DNA of 64,000 nucleotides from Caballeronia peredens (GCA_001544595.2 FCOH02000002.1:372001-436000); one strand, 5' to 3'; shown: positions 10,504 through 21,700, counted from the stretch's first letter. Notes: generated by a model not told the origin, from the letters alone. Numbers and translations: made by a program.

Positions 10504-10592
10504 CACCGCCGCGTGCGGATCCGGACGGGAAAAGTCGCGCTAAACAGGCGAAATGACGGTGAAATCGCGCAAATGCGCATCAGCCGCGCAAA

Positions 10593-10614
10593 CCGCCGCG
10601 CGCTCGCGCGGCGG
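10593..10614 (-). terminator. GC-rich hairpin after upp
   Basis: A near-perfect CCGCCGCG/CGCGGCGG inverted repeat with a short loop, 22 bases after the upp stop. Only TTTG follows on the minus strand, so termination efficiency is doubtful. Confidence 0.4.
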
Positions 10615-10635
10615 TGGCGGCGAACCGGGCGTGGC

Positions 10636-11289
10636 TCAGTTCTTCGTGCCGAACAGGCGGTCGCCGGCGTCGCCGAGACCCGGAACGATATAAGCATGCT
10701 CGTTCAGATGCGAATCCAGCGACGCGACGTACAGCTTCACGTCCGGATGCGCGTCCTGGAACACCTGCACGCCTTCGGGCGCGGCGACCAGCGCCACGAA
10801 GACGATGTTCTCGGCCTGCACGTTGCGGCGCTTCATCACGTCGACGGCGTGGACGGCGGAGTAGCCGGTCGCGACCATCGGATCGCACAGGATAAAGACG
10901 CGCTCTTCCAGATCGGGCGGCAGGCGCACGAGATACTCGACCGGCCGGTGATCGTCCGCGCGATACACGCCGATATGCCCGACGCGCGCCGACGGCACCA
11001 GATCGAGCAGGCCGTCCGACATGCCGATGCCCGCGCGCAGCACCGGCACGATCGCGAGCTTCTTGCCGGCAATCACGGGCGCCTCGATCTCGACGAGCGG
11101 CGTTTCCACGCGCTTGGTCGTGAGCGGCAGATTGCGCGTGATTTCGTAGCCCATCAACAGCGTTATCTCGCGCAGCAGCTCGCGGAACGTGCGCGTCGAG
11201 GTGTCCTTGTCGCGCATGTGGGTGAGCTTGTGCTGGATCAGCGGGTGATTGAGGATGAAGAGATTGGGAAAACGGCTGTCTTGTTTCAT
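10636..11289 (-). CDS. upp: Uracil phosphoribosyltransferase
   Basis: Converts uracil and PRPP to UMP in pyrimidine salvage. The 217-residue protein carries the family stretches [12 protein letters not shown] and [16 protein letters not shown], and the PRPP-binding loop [11 protein letters not shown]. The C-terminal [16 protein letters not shown] is the typical uracil-binding end. It is divergent from the SDR-mgsA set and appears monocistronic. Confidence 0.97.
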   Translation of the reverse strand: MKQDSRFPNLFILNHPLIQHKLTHMRDKDTSTRTFRELLREITLLMGYEITRNLPLTTKRVETPLVEIEAPVIAGKKLAIVPVLRAGIGMSDGLLDLVPSARVGHIGVYRADDHRPVEYLVRLPPDLEERVFILCDPMVATGYSAVHAVDVMKRRNVQAENIVFVALVAAPEGVQVFQDAHPDVKLYVASLDSHLNEHAYIVPGLGDAGDRLFGTKN

Positions 11290-11553
11290 GGGTCTCGCGC
11301 CGGGCGCGTCCTGCTCGTGTGGTGGCTGCCTCGTCGCGCTTGGGAATGCGGCGCGCAGCCGGACGACGGCGCGGCCTGCGCGGACAGTGGCGACAGTTTA
11401 CCGAAAAGGCCGCCCGCACCTAAGAAGATTCGTCGGGCACGCCGCGAGCCGCCGCCGACGTTGCCGCCCCGATTCTTCTAGAATTGCGCGAGAGACCATG
11501 CGCCGCGAGGCGCGTGCCGGGGAAACACGACGAACGATCACGGAGGATGGACG

Positions 11554-12333
11554 ATGGATATGGGAATCGCGGGACGCACCGCACTCGTGTGCGCGGCGAG
11601 CAAGGGGCTCGGCCGCGGCTGCGCGGAGGCGCTGGCCGCCGAGGGTGTCAATCTGGTGATCACCGCGCGCACGGCAGAGACGCTCGAGGCGACGGCCGCG
11701 AGCATCCGCGCGCAATACGGCGTGAACGTGGTGGCGGTCGCGGGCGACATCACCACGCCCGAAGGCCATGCCGCGGCGCTCGCCGCGTGCCCCGCGCCGG
11801 ACATTCTGGTCAACAATGCGGGCGGGCCGCCGCCGGGCGACTTCCGCACCTTCACGCACGAGATGTGGATCAAGGCGCTGGAAGGGAACATGCTCACGCC
11901 GATCGAGCTGATGAAGGCGACCATCGACGGCATGATCGAGCGCGGCTTCGGGCGCATCGTGAACATCACGAGTTCCTCGGTGAAGGCGCCGATCGATGTG
12001 CTCGGGCTGTCCAACGGCGCGCGCTCGGGGCTGACCGGCTTCGTCGCGGGCGTGGCGCGCAAGGTCGCCGCGACCGGCGTCACCATCAACAACCTGCTGC
12101 CTGGCACGTTCGACACGGACCGCATCGCCGTGACCATGGAAGCGCAGGCGAAGGCGCAGAACATCCCGGTCGAGGAAATGCGCGCGCGGCGTGCGCAGAG
12201 CCTGCCGGCCGGGCGCTTCGGCACGTCGGAGGAGTTCGGCCGCGCGTGCGCGTTCCTGTGCAGCGTGCATGCGGGCTATATCACCGGGCAGAACCTGCTG
12301 ATCGACGGCGGCGCTTATCCGGGCACGTACTGA
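11554..12333 (+). CDS. SDR family oxidoreductase without canonical YxxxK
   Basis: Short-chain dehydrogenase/reductase fold protein of 259 residues. The nucleotide-binding loop reads CAASKGLGRG (residues 13-22) and NNAG is at 87-90. ITSSSVK (139-144) supplies the usual serine. Where YxxxK is expected the sequence is LSNGAR (152-157), so the catalytic Tyr is absent and the Lys is replaced by Arg. A subset of SDRs annotated as 3-oxoacyl-ACP reductases shows this SN..R pattern, so the protein may use another mechanism or only bind nucleotide. It is followed by mgsA after 30 bases on the same strand. The true substrate is unknown. Confidence 0.85.
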   Translation: MDMGIAGRTALVCAASKGLGRGCAEALAAEGVNLVITARTAETLEATAASIRAQYGVNVVAVAGDITTPEGHAAALAACPAPDILVNNAGGPPPGDFRTFTHEMWIKALEGNMLTPIELMKATIDGMIERGFGRIVNITSSSVKAPIDVLGLSNGARSGLTGFVAGVARKVAATGVTINNLLPGTFDTDRIAVTMEAQAKAQNIPVEEMRARRAQSLPAGRFGTSEEFGRACAFLCSVHAGYITGQNLLIDGGAYPGTY

Positions 12334-12363
12334 AATCACGATAACGACGAGAGAGGAGCGCCC

Positions 12364-12753
12364 ATGACCACACGCGTCGCGCTGATCGCGCACGACATGA
12401 AGAAGGACGAGATCGTCACGCTGGCCGGCGAGTTCGCCGATACGCTCGCGCAATGCAGCCTCGTCGCGACGGGCACGACCGGCGGCCGCATCGCGGCGGC
12501 GCACGGGCTCGAAGTCGAGCGCAAGCTTTCCGGCCCGCACGGCGGCGATCTGCAGATCGGCGCGGAACTGGCCGAGGGACGCGTCGACATGGTGATTTTC
12601 CTGCGCGACCCGATGACGCCGCAGCCGCACGAGCCCGACATCAACGCGCTCGTGCGCGCGTGCGACGTGCACAACGTGCCGTGCGCGACCAACATCGCGA
12701 CGGCGCGCATGATTCTCGACGACTTGCGCCTGCGTTTTGCGTGGGCGTCCTGA
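12364..12753 (+). CDS. mgsA: Methylglyoxal synthase
   Basis: Converts dihydroxyacetone phosphate to methylglyoxal, a bypass relieving sugar-phosphate stress. The phosphate-binding loop ATGTTGGRI, the catalytic-aspartate region [11 protein letters not shown], and [19 protein letters not shown] with its conserved His and Asp are all present. At 129 residues it is shorter than E. coli MgsA (152) but keeps the whole core. It lies between an SDR and a quinone oxidoreductase on the same strand, both of which could act on reactive carbonyls; that link is inference. Confidence 0.95.
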   Translation: MTTRVALIAHDMKKDEIVTLAGEFADTLAQCSLVATGTTGGRIAAAHGLEVERKLSGPHGGDLQIGAELAEGRVDMVIFLRDPMTPQPHEPDINALVRACDVHNVPCATNIATARMILDDLRLRFAWAS

Positions 12754-12777
12754 CGAACCGATGGAGACGAACGAGCG

Positions 12778-13752
12778 ATGACCAAGGCAATCCGATTCGA
12801 CAAGGCAGGCGGCCCCGAAGTCATGAAGTGGGTCGACGTGGACGTGGGCGCGCCGGGCAAGGGCGAAATCCGCGTGAAGCATCATGCGGTGGGACTGAAT
12901 TTCATCGACGTGTACTTTCGCACCGGTCTCTATCCGATGCCGCTGCCCGGCGGCCTCGGCATGGAAGGCGCGGGCGAGGTGACGGCGGTGGGCGAGGGCG
13001 TCGCGCAGTTCAAGCCGGGCGATCGCGTCGCGTATGCGTCGCGGCCGCCGGGCGCGTATGCCGAGGAGCGCGTGATGTCGGCGGATTACGTCGTCAGGCT
13101 GCCGGATTCGATCGGCTACGAGGACGCCGCGTCGATCATGCTGCAAGGGCTCACCGCGCAGTATCTGCTGCGCCGGACCTATCGCGTGAAAGCGGGCGAC
13201 ACCGTGCTGATCCACGCGGCGGCGGGCGGCGTCGGCATGCTCGCGTGCCAGTGGGCGAAGGCGCTGGGCGCGACCGTGATCGGCACGGTCGGTTCGGACG
13301 AGAAAGCCGAGCTTGCGAAAGCGCACGGCTGCGATCATCCGATCGTCTACACGCGCGAGAACTTCACGCAGCGCGTGCGCGAGATCACCAACGGCGCGGG
13401 CGTGCCGGTCGTCTACGATTCGATCGGCAAGGACACCTACATCGGCTCGCTCGATTGCCTCGCGCCGCTGGGACTTTTCGTGAGCTTCGGCAACTCGTCG
13501 GGGCCGCTCGCGCCGATCGACTCGTCGGATCTCGCCGGACGCGGCTCGCTGTACTTCACGCGGCCGACGCTCTTCAGCTACATCGCCAAACGCGCCGATC
13601 TCGACACGATGGCGGCGGAACTGTTCGATGTCGTGTCCTCGGGGAAGGTGAAGACCAACGTGCGCCAGCGCTATCCGCTTGCCGATGCGGCGCGCGCACA
13701 CGAAGATCTCGAAGCGCGCAGGACCACCGGTTCCACGATTCTTCTGCCCTGA
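12778..13752 (+). CDS. Zinc-independent quinone oxidoreductase (MDR family)
   Basis: NADPH:quinone reductase-like member of the medium-chain dehydrogenase/reductase superfamily, 324 residues. The GroES-like N-terminal domain includes HHAVGLNFIDVYFRTG. The Rossmann domain has LIHAAAGGVGMLACQWA with the AxxGxxG motif. No structural zinc cysteine cluster is seen, as expected for QorA-type enzymes. The start ATG follows GGAGACGAACGAGCG, 24 bases after mgsA. Confidence 0.92.
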   Translation: MTKAIRFDKAGGPEVMKWVDVDVGAPGKGEIRVKHHAVGLNFIDVYFRTGLYPMPLPGGLGMEGAGEVTAVGEGVAQFKPGDRVAYASRPPGAYAEERVMSADYVVRLPDSIGYEDAASIMLQGLTAQYLLRRTYRVKAGDTVLIHAAAGGVGMLACQWAKALGATVIGTVGSDEKAELAKAHGCDHPIVYTRENFTQRVREITNGAGVPVVYDSIGKDTYIGSLDCLAPLGLFVSFGNSSGPLAPIDSSDLAGRGSLYFTRPTLFSYIAKRADLDTMAAELFDVVSSGKVKTNVRQRYPLADAARAHEDLEARRTTGSTILLP

Positions 13753-13808
13753 GTTCGGGCCGAGCGGAAGCCGCGGGGCGGTTCCTCACCATAACGAACA
13801 CTGAGAAC

Positions 13809-14507
13809 ATGAGCGAGCCGTCCTTTACCGTCGTCCTGATCGAGGATGACAAGCAGATCCGCCGTTTCGTGCGCGTGTCGCTCGAAGCGCAGGGCATGAC
13901 GGTTCACGAGGCGGAAACGGGGCAGAAAGGCCTCGTCGAAGCCGCGACGCGCAAGCCCGATCTCGTGATCGTCGATCTCGGCCTGCCCGACACCGACGGC
14001 ATCGACGTGATCCGCGAACTGCGCGGCTGGACCGAGTTGCCGGTCATCGTGCTCTCGGCGCGCACGCAGGAAGAGGAAAAGGTCGCCGCGCTCGATGCCG
14101 GCGCCGACGACTATCTGACCAAGCCCTTCGGCGTCTCAGAACTGATGGCGCGGATTCGCGCGCATCTGCGGCGGCGCAATCAGGCTCAGGCGAGCGAGGC
14201 GCCGGTCGTGATGTTCGGCGATATCACCGTCGATCTGGCGCTGCGCCGCGTCACGAAAAGCGGCGAGAACGTGCATCTGACGCCGATCGAATATCGACTT
14301 CTGTCGACGCTCGTGCGCCACGCGGGCCGCGTGCTCACGCACCGGCAGTTGCTGCTCGAAGTGTGGGGGCCGTCGCATGTCGAGAGCCCGCATTATCTGC
14401 GCATCTACATGGCGCATCTGCGCCAGAAGCTCGAGCGCGATCCGGCGCAGCCCGAGCACATCGTGACGGAAACGGGCGTCGGCTACCGCCTGGTCGGCGC
14501 GGCGTGA
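13809..14507 (+). CDS. KdpE-like OmpR-family response regulator, no local Kdp genes
   Basis: DNA-binding response regulator of 232 residues. The receiver domain has the acidic pair in VVLIEDDKQIRR, the phospho-acceptor in LVIVDLGLPDTDG, the switch serine in IVLSAR and the lysine in YLTKPFG. The winged-helix OmpR domain (about residues 130-230) contains LTPIEYRLLSTLVRHAGRV and ends in TETGVGYRLVG. Overall it reads as KdpE, the potassium-transport regulator. Neither KdpD nor kdpFABC is beside it; the upstream gene is the quinone oxidoreductase, 56 bases away. The final 25 bases overlap the convergent gene at 14483. Its partner kinase is unknown from this window. Confidence 0.85.
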   Translation: MSEPSFTVVLIEDDKQIRRFVRVSLEAQGMTVHEAETGQKGLVEAATRKPDLVIVDLGLPDTDGIDVIRELRGWTELPVIVLSARTQEEEKVAALDAGADDYLTKPFGVSELMARIRAHLRRRNQAQASEAPVVMFGDITVDLALRRVTKSGENVHLTPIEYRLLSTLVRHAGRVLTHRQLLLEVWGPSHVESPHYLRIYMAHLRQKLERDPAQPEHIVTETGVGYRLVGAA

Positions 14508-15175
14508 CGCGTGATGTTCGCGGGTTCGAGCCTGAGCGCGTCGAGCATGGCGTCGATCGGCTCGCCGCCGCCGACGAACGCGATCGTCCGGTCGCGGATG
14601 CCGAGCGTGACACAGCGCACCGCGATGCGCGCGACATCCCCGCGCGACACTTCCGGCCCGTGTTCCGTGTGTTCGTCGGCAAGAGCGATCGCGCCGCGCG
14701 CCGGTTCGTCCGAGAGTGCGCCGGGACGCAGAATCGCGTACGGCACGCCGCGTCGCGCGACGTATTCGTCGGCTTCGAGTTTCATCCGCGAGTAGTGGCG
14801 TAGTGCGAAGCCGCTGCGCGCCGGATAAAAGGCCGACAGCGCACTCACCACGACGAGTTGCTGCACGCGCCGGCGCTTCGCGTAATCGGCGGTGCGCATG
14901 ACGGCGTCGCGGTCGATCGCGCGCTCCTCGTGCACGCCTTCCGTTTCCGCTGAACCGGCCGCGTAGATCACGTGCGTGATGTCGTCGAAAGTGTGGGAGA
15001 AATCGTGGGTCAGGTCGCCGAGCACGATTTCCGCGCCCATCGCCGCGAACTCGCTCCTGTGCGCCGATTTGCGCAGCATCGCGCGAAACGGCATGGCTTC
15101 GTCGTGCAGGCGCCGCGCGATGAGACGTCCCGTGCGGCCATGCGCGCCGATCAGCAGAACCTTCAGCGTTTTCAT
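14483..15175 (-). CDS. NAD(P)-binding atypical SDR / NmrA-like protein
   Basis: 230-residue Rossmann-fold protein. The N-terminal dinucleotide motif LLIGAHGRTGRLIARRL (GxxGxxG) is clear. VIYAAGSAE and the serine and tyrosine region VVVSALSAFYPARSG follow in the order of atypical extended SDRs such as YwnB/NmrA-type proteins, and ILRPGALSDEPARG is the usual C-terminal pattern. The substrate is unknown; relatives act as NAD(P) sensors or flavin/biliverdin reductases. It is convergent with and overlaps the response-regulator gene by 25 bases. Confidence 0.8.
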   Translation of the reverse strand: MKTLKVLLIGAHGRTGRLIARRLHDEAMPFRAMLRKSAHRSEFAAMGAEIVLGDLTHDFSHTFDDITHVIYAAGSAETEGVHEERAIDRDAVMRTADYAKRRRVQQLVVVSALSAFYPARSGFALRHYSRMKLEADEYVARRGVPYAILRPGALSDEPARGAIALADEHTEHGPEVSRGDVARIAVRCVTLGIRDRTIAFVGGGEPIDAMLDALRLEPANITRHAAPTRR

Positions 15176-15369
15176 GCGGGGACGCTCCTGTGCCGAGGAC
15201 CGCAGCGGGCCTTGACGGACTTCAACGGGCCTCTACCCGACAAAGTAGGCGATTTTTGCGCGGCGTGCTGCGGGACGCATTTGCGTCCGCAGCATTTTCG
15301 CGCGCGCGGCTGTTCGGCCGCCTGATCGGTTGCTGGTTCGGCCGCTTACGGGGTCGCTCATTCGGCCGC

Positions 15370-18300
15370 TTATTCGGCCGCGCCCGCGGGCCGCGCGCGC
15401 TGCTGACGGCGCGCGCGCCGTGCTTCCGCGCGGATGCGGAAGCGGTCCATGTACAGATACACGACGGGCGTCGTATAGAGCGTGAGCATCTGGCTGACGA
15501 TCAGGCCGCCGACGATCGCGATGCCGAGCGGCGCGCGCATCTCCGAGCCTTCGCCGGTGCCGAACGCGAGCGGCAGCGCGCCGAGCAGCGCGGCGGCGGT
15601 GGTCATCATGATCGGGCGGAAGCGCAGGAGACACGCTTCGCGGATCGCGTCCTGCGGCGTGGACGCGCCGTGCCGCGTCGCCTCGATCGCGAAGTCGACC
15701 ATCATGATCGCGTTCTTCTTCACGATGCCGATGAGCAGAATCACCGCGATGAACGCGATGATGCTGAACTCCGTCTTGAACAGCAGCAGCGCGAGCAACG
15801 CGCCGATGCCGGCGGACGGCAGCGTCGAGAGAATGGTGATCGGGTGGATATAGCTCTCGTAGAGAATGCCGAGCACGATATACACCGCCGCGAGCGCCGT
15901 GAGGACCAGGATCGGCAGGGTGCTGAGCGACTGCTGGAAAGCCTGTGCCGTGCCCTGGAAGCTGCCGTGGATGGTCTGCGGCATGCCGATTTCGGCCATG
16001 GTCTCGTAGATCGCGGCAGTTGCATCCGACAGCGACTTGCCCGGCGGCAGGTTGAACGAGATGGTCGAGGCGACGAACTGGCTCTGGTGATTCACCGAAA
16101 GCGGCGTGTTGCCCGGCCCGAATTTGGCGATGGCCGACAGCGGCACCATGGTTTCCTTGGACGTGGACACCGCCGCGCCCGACGACGAGCCGTTCTTGCC
16201 GGTCGCCGCGATCGCGTTGGTCGCCGAGTTCTTCACCGCGGCGAGCGCGAGGGCGGCCGTGGTGTCGCTCATGCTCGTCGATGCGCCGCCCGCGCCGGTC
16301 GAGCCCGTGGCCGCCGTCGATGCGGTCGAGGTCGTGCCCGAGGTGGTCGTCGATTGCGTGGAGGCCGAGCCGCTCGCCGTCCCGCCCGACGTGCTGATGT
16401 ACAACTGCTTCAGCATTTCCGGGTCTTGCCAGTACTTCGGCGCGAGTTCCATTACGACGTGGTACTGCGACAGCGGGTTGTAGATGGTCGAGACCTGACG
16501 CTGGCCGAAGGCGTCGTAGAGCGTGTTGTCGATCTGCGCGGGCTTGATGCCCAGGCGCGCGGCGGTCGCGCGGTCGAAGGTGACCATCGCTTCCAGGCCG
16601 CCTTGCTGCTGGTCGGAATTGACGTCGGTGAGTTCGGGGCGCTTTTGCAGCGCATCGGTGAGAATCGGCCCCCACTTGTACAGGTCGGAAGTGGTGTCGG
16701 ACAGCAGCGTGAACTGATATTGCGCGTTCGACTGCCGGCCGCCCACGCGGATGTCCTGCACGGCCTGCAGGAAGGTGCGCGCACCCGCGACGTCCGCGAG
16801 CGGCTTGCGCAGGCGGTTGATCACCTGATCCGCCGATATCTTGCGCTCGCTCTTCGGCTTGAGCGAAATGAACATGAAGCCCGAGTTCGTGGAGCGCCCG
16901 CCCGTGAAGCCCGCGACGCTGTCCACGGCCGGATCGGCCTCGACGATCTTCATCATCTCCGAGAACTTGCCTTTCATCGCCTGAAACGAGGTGCTCTGGT
17001 CCGCCTGAATGCCGCCGACGATGCGTCCCGTGTCCTGCTGCGGGAAGAAGCCCTTCGGCACGATGACGTAGAGATAGCCGTTGAGCACGATGGTGGCGAC
17101 GAGCGTCATCAGGATCAGCAACGGATGCGCGAGCGACCACTCGAGCGTGCGCGCGTAGCCGCCCTGCAGGCGCTGGAACTGGCGTTCGAGCCAGCGCGCG
17201 ACGCGGCCTTCGTCGCGGCGTTCGTGCGGTTCTTGCAGCAGGCGCGAGCACATCATGGGCGTGACGGTGAGCGAGACGACCAGCGACACCGCGATCGCGA
17301 GCGAGAGCGTCAGCGCGAATTCGCGGAACAGCCGTCCGATGATGCCGCCCATCAGCAGGATGGGCAGGAACACGGCGACGAGCGACACGCTGATCGACAC
17401 GACGGTGAAGCCGACTTCGCGCGCGCCGATGATCGCGGCCTGCATGCGCGGCACGCCTTTTTCCACATGCCGCGTGATGCTTTCCAGCACAACGATGGCG
17501 TCGTCGACGACGAAGCCCGTCGCGATGGTCAGCGCCATCAGCGAGAGGTTGTCGAGCGAGAAGCCGAGCAGATACATGGCCGCGAACGTGCCGATGATCG
17601 ATATCGGCACGGCGACGCTGGGTATCAGCGTGGCGCGCCAGTTGCGCAGAAACAGGAACACGACCATCACGACGAGCGCCACCGCGATCACGAGCGTGAG
17701 CTCGGTATCGTGCAGTGACGAGCGGATCGTGATGGAGCGGTCCGCGGTCGGCGTGATCTGCACGTCGGCGGGAAGGGCGGCCTGCAGTTGCGGCAGCATC
17801 GACTTCACGCGGTCGATCGTCTCGATGATGTTCGCGCCGGGCTGGCGGTAAAGAATCACGAGCACCGCGCGCTTGTTGTTGATGAGGCCGAGATTGCGCA
17901 GATCCTCGACGGAATCGACCACTTCGCCGACATCCGACAGTTTCACCGCCGAGCCGTTGCGGTACGCGACGACGAGATCCTTGTACTGCGCGGCCTTGCT
18001 CGCCTGATCGTTGGTGTAGAGCTGGACACGGGTGCCCTTGAATTCGATCGCGCCTTTCGGGCTGTTCGCATTCGCCGACGCGAGCGCGGCCCGCACGTCT
18101 TCCAGCCCGATGCCGTAGTGGAACAGCGCACCCGGCTCCAGTTCGACGCGCACGGCCGGATTGGCCGAACCGCTCACGTCGACTTCGCCGACGCCCGGCA
18201 CGGTCGAGAGCGTCTGCTGCAGCACGGTCGCGGCGGAGTCGTAGAGCGAGCCCGCCGTGCGCGTGGGCGAGGAGAGCGCGAGCACGAGAATCGGCGCGTC

Positions 18301-18705
18301 GGCCGGGTTGACCTTGTGATACGTCGGATTGCTGCGCAGCGAAGTGGGCAGGTCGGCGCGCGCGGCGTTGATCGCGGCCTGCACGTCGCGCGCGGCGCCG
18401 TCGATGTCGCGGTTGAGCCCGAATTGCAGCGTGATGCGTGTCGTGCCGACCGCGCTTTGCGAGGTCATTTCGGTCACGTCGGCGATGGTGCCCAGATGCC
18501 GTTCGAGCGGGCTCGCGACGCTGGTCGCGACCGTCTCCGGGCTCGCGCCCGGCAACTGCGCCTGCACGGAGATGGTCGGAAAATCGACTTGCGGCAACGG
18601 CGCGACGGGCAGCCGCACGAACGCGAACATGCCGGCGAGCGCGATGCCGATGGCGAGCAGCGTCGTCGCGACGGGCCGGGCGATGAAGATGCGCGACAGG
18701 TTCAT
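15370..18705 (-). CDS. mdtC: RND efflux permease, MdtC-like, with low-complexity insert
   Basis: Inner-membrane proton-driven hydrophobe/amphiphile exporter subunit, MdtC type, 1111 residues. The N-terminal [19 protein letters not shown], the [12 protein letters not shown] segment of TM4 with its paired aspartates, and [20 protein letters not shown] near TM11 are characteristic. Relative to about 1025 residues in E. coli MdtC, there is an extra stretch around residues 770-852 very rich in Ser, Thr, Ala and Gly (for example [19 protein letters not shown]). It lies in the second periplasmic region, just before the stretch beginning [13 protein letters not shown]. It starts three bases after the mdtB stop and forms the heterotrimeric pump with it. 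Confidence 0.93.
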   Translation of the reverse strand: MNLSRIFIARPVATTLLAIGIALAGMFAFVRLPVAPLPQVDFPTISVQAQLPGASPETVATSVASPLERHLGTIADVTEMTSQSAVGTTRITLQFGLNRDIDGAARDVQAAINAARADLPTSLRSNPTYHKVNPADAPILVLALSSPTRTAGSLYDSAATVLQQTLSTVPGVGEVDVSGSANPAVRVELEPGALFHYGIGLEDVRAALASANANSPKGAIEFKGTRVQLYTNDQASKAAQYKDLVVAYRNGSAVKLSDVGEVVDSVEDLRNLGLINNKRAVLVILYRQPGANIIETIDRVKSMLPQLQAALPADVQITPTADRSITIRSSLHDTELTLVIAVALVVMVVFLFLRNWRATLIPSVAVPISIIGTFAAMYLLGFSLDNLSLMALTIATGFVVDDAIVVLESITRHVEKGVPRMQAAIIGAREVGFTVVSISVSLVAVFLPILLMGGIIGRLFREFALTLSLAIAVSLVVSLTVTPMMCSRLLQEPHERRDEGRVARWLERQFQRLQGGYARTLEWSLAHPLLILMTLVATIVLNGYLYVIVPKGFFPQQDTGRIVGGIQADQSTSFQAMKGKFSEMMKIVEADPAVDSVAGFTGGRSTNSGFMFISLKPKSERKISADQVINRLRKPLADVAGARTFLQAVQDIRVGGRQSNAQYQFTLLSDTTSDLYKWGPILTDALQKRPELTDVNSDQQQGGLEAMVTFDRATAARLGIKPAQIDNTLYDAFGQRQVSTIYNPLSQYHVVMELAPKYWQDPEMLKQLYISTSGGTASGSASTQSTTTSGTTSTASTAATGSTGAGGASTSMSDTTAALALAAVKNSATNAIAATGKNGSSSGAAVSTSKETMVPLSAIAKFGPGNTPLSVNHQSQFVASTISFNLPPGKSLSDATAAIYETMAEIGMPQTIHGSFQGTAQAFQQSLSTLPILVLTALAAVYIVLGILYESYIHPITILSTLPSAGIGALLALLLFKTEFSIIAFIAVILLIGIVKKNAIMMVDFAIEATRHGASTPQDAIREACLLRFRPIMMTTAAALLGALPLAFGTGEGSEMRAPLGIAIVGGLIVSQMLTLYTTPVVYLYMDRFRIRAEARRARRQQRARPAGAAE

Positions 18706-18708
18706 GAC

Positions 18709-21700
18709 TTACTCCGCATCGCCCGCCGGACGCGGCGCGCCCATGTCGTTGCGGCCGAAGCGCGCGCGCAGGCGGGCGCCGAGCGAATCGAAGGCGAGAT
18801 AGATCACCGGCGTGGTGAAGAGCGTGAGCAATTGCGACACGATCAGGCCGCCGACAATCGCAATGCCGAGCGGACGGCGCAATTCCGAGCCCGCGCCCCA
18901 GCCGAGCATCAGCGGCAGCGCGCCGAGGAGCGCGGCCATGGTCGTCATGAGAATCGGGCGGAAACGCAGGAGACACGCCTGAAAGATCGCCTCGCGCGGC
19001 GGCTTGCCCTGATCGCGTTCGGCTTCGAGCGCGAAGTCGATCATCATGATCGCGTTCTTCTTCACGATGCCGATCAGGAGCACGATGCCGATGATGCCGA
19101 TGATGTCCAGATCGTGCCCGGTGATCATGAGCGAAAGCAGCGCGCCGACGCCCGCCGAAGGCAGCGTGGAAAGAATCGTGATCGGATGGATGAAGCTCTC
19201 GTACAGCACGCCGAGCACGATATACATCGTGACGATGGCCGCGAGGATCAGGAACAGCTCGTTCGACAGCGACGCCTGGAACGCGAGCGCCGCGCCCTGG
19301 AAGCGGATCTGGAACGACGCCGGCAAGCCGATGTCCGTCTTCGCCTGCTCGATGGCCTTCACCGCCTCGCCGAGCGATGCGCCCTTCGCGAGATTGAAGG
19401 AGACCGTGGTGGCGGGGAACTGGCCGAGGTGCGTGACGAGCAAGGGCGCCGCGCGTTCGTGGAACTTCGCGATGGACGAAAGCGGCACCTGTCCGTTCGC
19501 CGCGGTGGAGGAGGGCAGGTAGATGCCGTTGAGCGTCTCGCTGTAGTGCGCATCCGACGGTTCGGCTTCGAGGATCACGCGGTACTGGTTGGACTGCGTG
19601 AAGATCGTCGAGATGATGCGCTGGCCGAAGGCGTCGTAGAGCGCGTTGTCGACGGTCGCCGGCGTGATGCCGAAGCGCGCGGCCGTCGCCCGGTCGATTT
19701 CGATATATACGGACTGGCCGTTCTGCTGCAGGTCGGTCGCGACATCGCTCAGCACGGCCGTGTGCTGCAGGCGTTCGACGAGCTTCGGCACCCATTCCGC
19801 GAACTCGGACGGATTCGGGTCGGTCAGCATGAACTGGTATTGCGTCGGGCTGACGGTGGAGTCGATCGTCAGATCCTGCACCGGCTGCATGTAGAGCTTG
19901 ATGCCGGGAATGTCCGCGACTTCGTTCTGAATCGTGCGGATGATTTCGCTCGACGTGTCGCTGCGGTCGTCGCGCGGCTTCAGGTTGATGAGCATGCGCC
20001 CGCTGTTGAGCGTGATGTTCGTGCCGTCCACGCCGATGAACGACGTCAGGCTCTCCACGTCCGGGTTCTGCAGGATCTTTTTCGCGAGCGCCTGCTGCTG
20101 ATCGGCGACGGCCTGATAGGACGCGGCCTGCGGCGCCTGCGTGATCGCCTGGATCACGCCGGTGTCCTGCACCGGGAAGAAGCCCTTCGGAATGAACACG
20201 TAGAGCACGCCGGTGAGCACGAGCGTCAGCACCGCGACGAAGAGCGTCGCGCGCTGGCGTTCGAGCACCCATTCGAGCGCGACGGCGTAGCGCCCGATCA
20301 CGTAGTCGATGAACTGATGCGCGCGCGCCTCGAAGCGCTTGCTTTCCTTCGGCGGCGTGTGGCGCAGCAGCTTCGCGCACATCATCGGCACGAGCGTGAG
20401 CGAGACGACCGCCGAAATCACGATGGTCACCGCGAGCGTGATTGCGAATTCGTGGAACAGGCGGCCGACCACGTCGCCCATGAACAGCAGCGGAATCAGC
20501 ACCGCGATGAGCGAGACCGTCAGCGAGATGATCGTGAAGCCGATCTGCTTGCTGCCCTTGAGCGCGGCTTCGAGCGGCGGATCGCCTTCCTCGACGTAAC
20601 GCGCGATGTTTTCGATCATCACGATGGCGTCGTCGACGACGAAGCCGGTCGCGATCGTCAGCGCCATCAGCGAGAGATTGTCGAGCGAGAAGCCGCACAG
20701 GTACATCACGGCGAGCGTGCCGACGAGCGAAAGCGGCACCGACAAGCTCGGGATGAGGGTGGCGTATACGTTCGCGAGGAACAGATAGATCACCAGCACG
20801 ACCAGCACGACGGACAGCGCGAGCTCGAACTGCACGTCGCGCACGGACGCGCGGATGGTCGTGGTGCGGTCGGTGACGACGCGCACGTCGAGCGCTGCGG
20901 GCAGCGACTGCTGCAACTGCGGCAGGATCTTCTTGATGCTGTCGACGACCTGGATCACGTTCGCGCCCGGCTGGCGCTGCACGTTCAGGATGATCGCGGG
21001 CGTCGCGTCGACCCACGCGCCGAGCTTGGTGTTCTCCGGCCCCTGAACGATGGTCGCGACGTCCGTCAGCATGACCGGCCGGCCGCTGCGATACGCGACC
21101 ACGGCGCTCTTGTAGGCTTCGGCGTCGGTCAGCTGGTCGTTCGCGTTGATGGTGTAGGCGCGCGTCGGGCCGTCGAAGTTGCCCTTCGGCGTGTTGACGT
21201 TGAGGTTGGAAATGGTCGTGCGCAGGTCGTCGATGTTGAGCCCGTACGACGCCAGCGCGCGCGTGTTCGCCTGAATGCGCACGGCCGGCCGGTTGCCGCC
21301 GCTCACCGAGACGAGGCCCACGCCCGCCACCTGCGATATTTTCTGCGCGAGGCGCGTGTCGGCCAGATCCTGCACCTGCGTGAGCGGCAAGGTCTTCGAG
21401 CTGACAGCGAGCGTCATGATCGGTGCGTCGGCGGGATTCACCTTGGCGTAGATCGGCGGCGCGGGCAGGTCGGACGGCAGCAGATTGCCCGCCGCGTTGA
21501 TCGCCGCCTGGACTTCCTGCTCCGCGATATCGAGCGGCAAATCGAGGCTGAACTGCAGCGTGATGACCGATGCCCCCGCCGAACTCTGCGACGACATCTG
21601 GTTCAGGCTCGCCATCTGCCCGAACTGCTTTTCGAGCGGCGCGGTGACGCTGGAGGTCATTACGTCGGGCGACGCGCCGGGATAGAACGTCTGCACCTGA

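Larger units (their letters stand above)
10272..10635. other. Intergenic region upp/yebC
   Basis: 364 bases without a convincing gene. It holds a GC-rich hairpin behind upp (10593-10614) and a candidate minus-strand promoter for yebC (10476-10503). Open frames through it are extensions of yebC or shadows. Confidence 0.7.

Noticed and set aside
15233..21016. 1927-codon open frame on the minus strand spanning mdtB and mdtC
   Set aside because: It is out of frame with two well-conserved RND permeases and its translation is Arg/Ala-rich with no domain; high-GC shadow.
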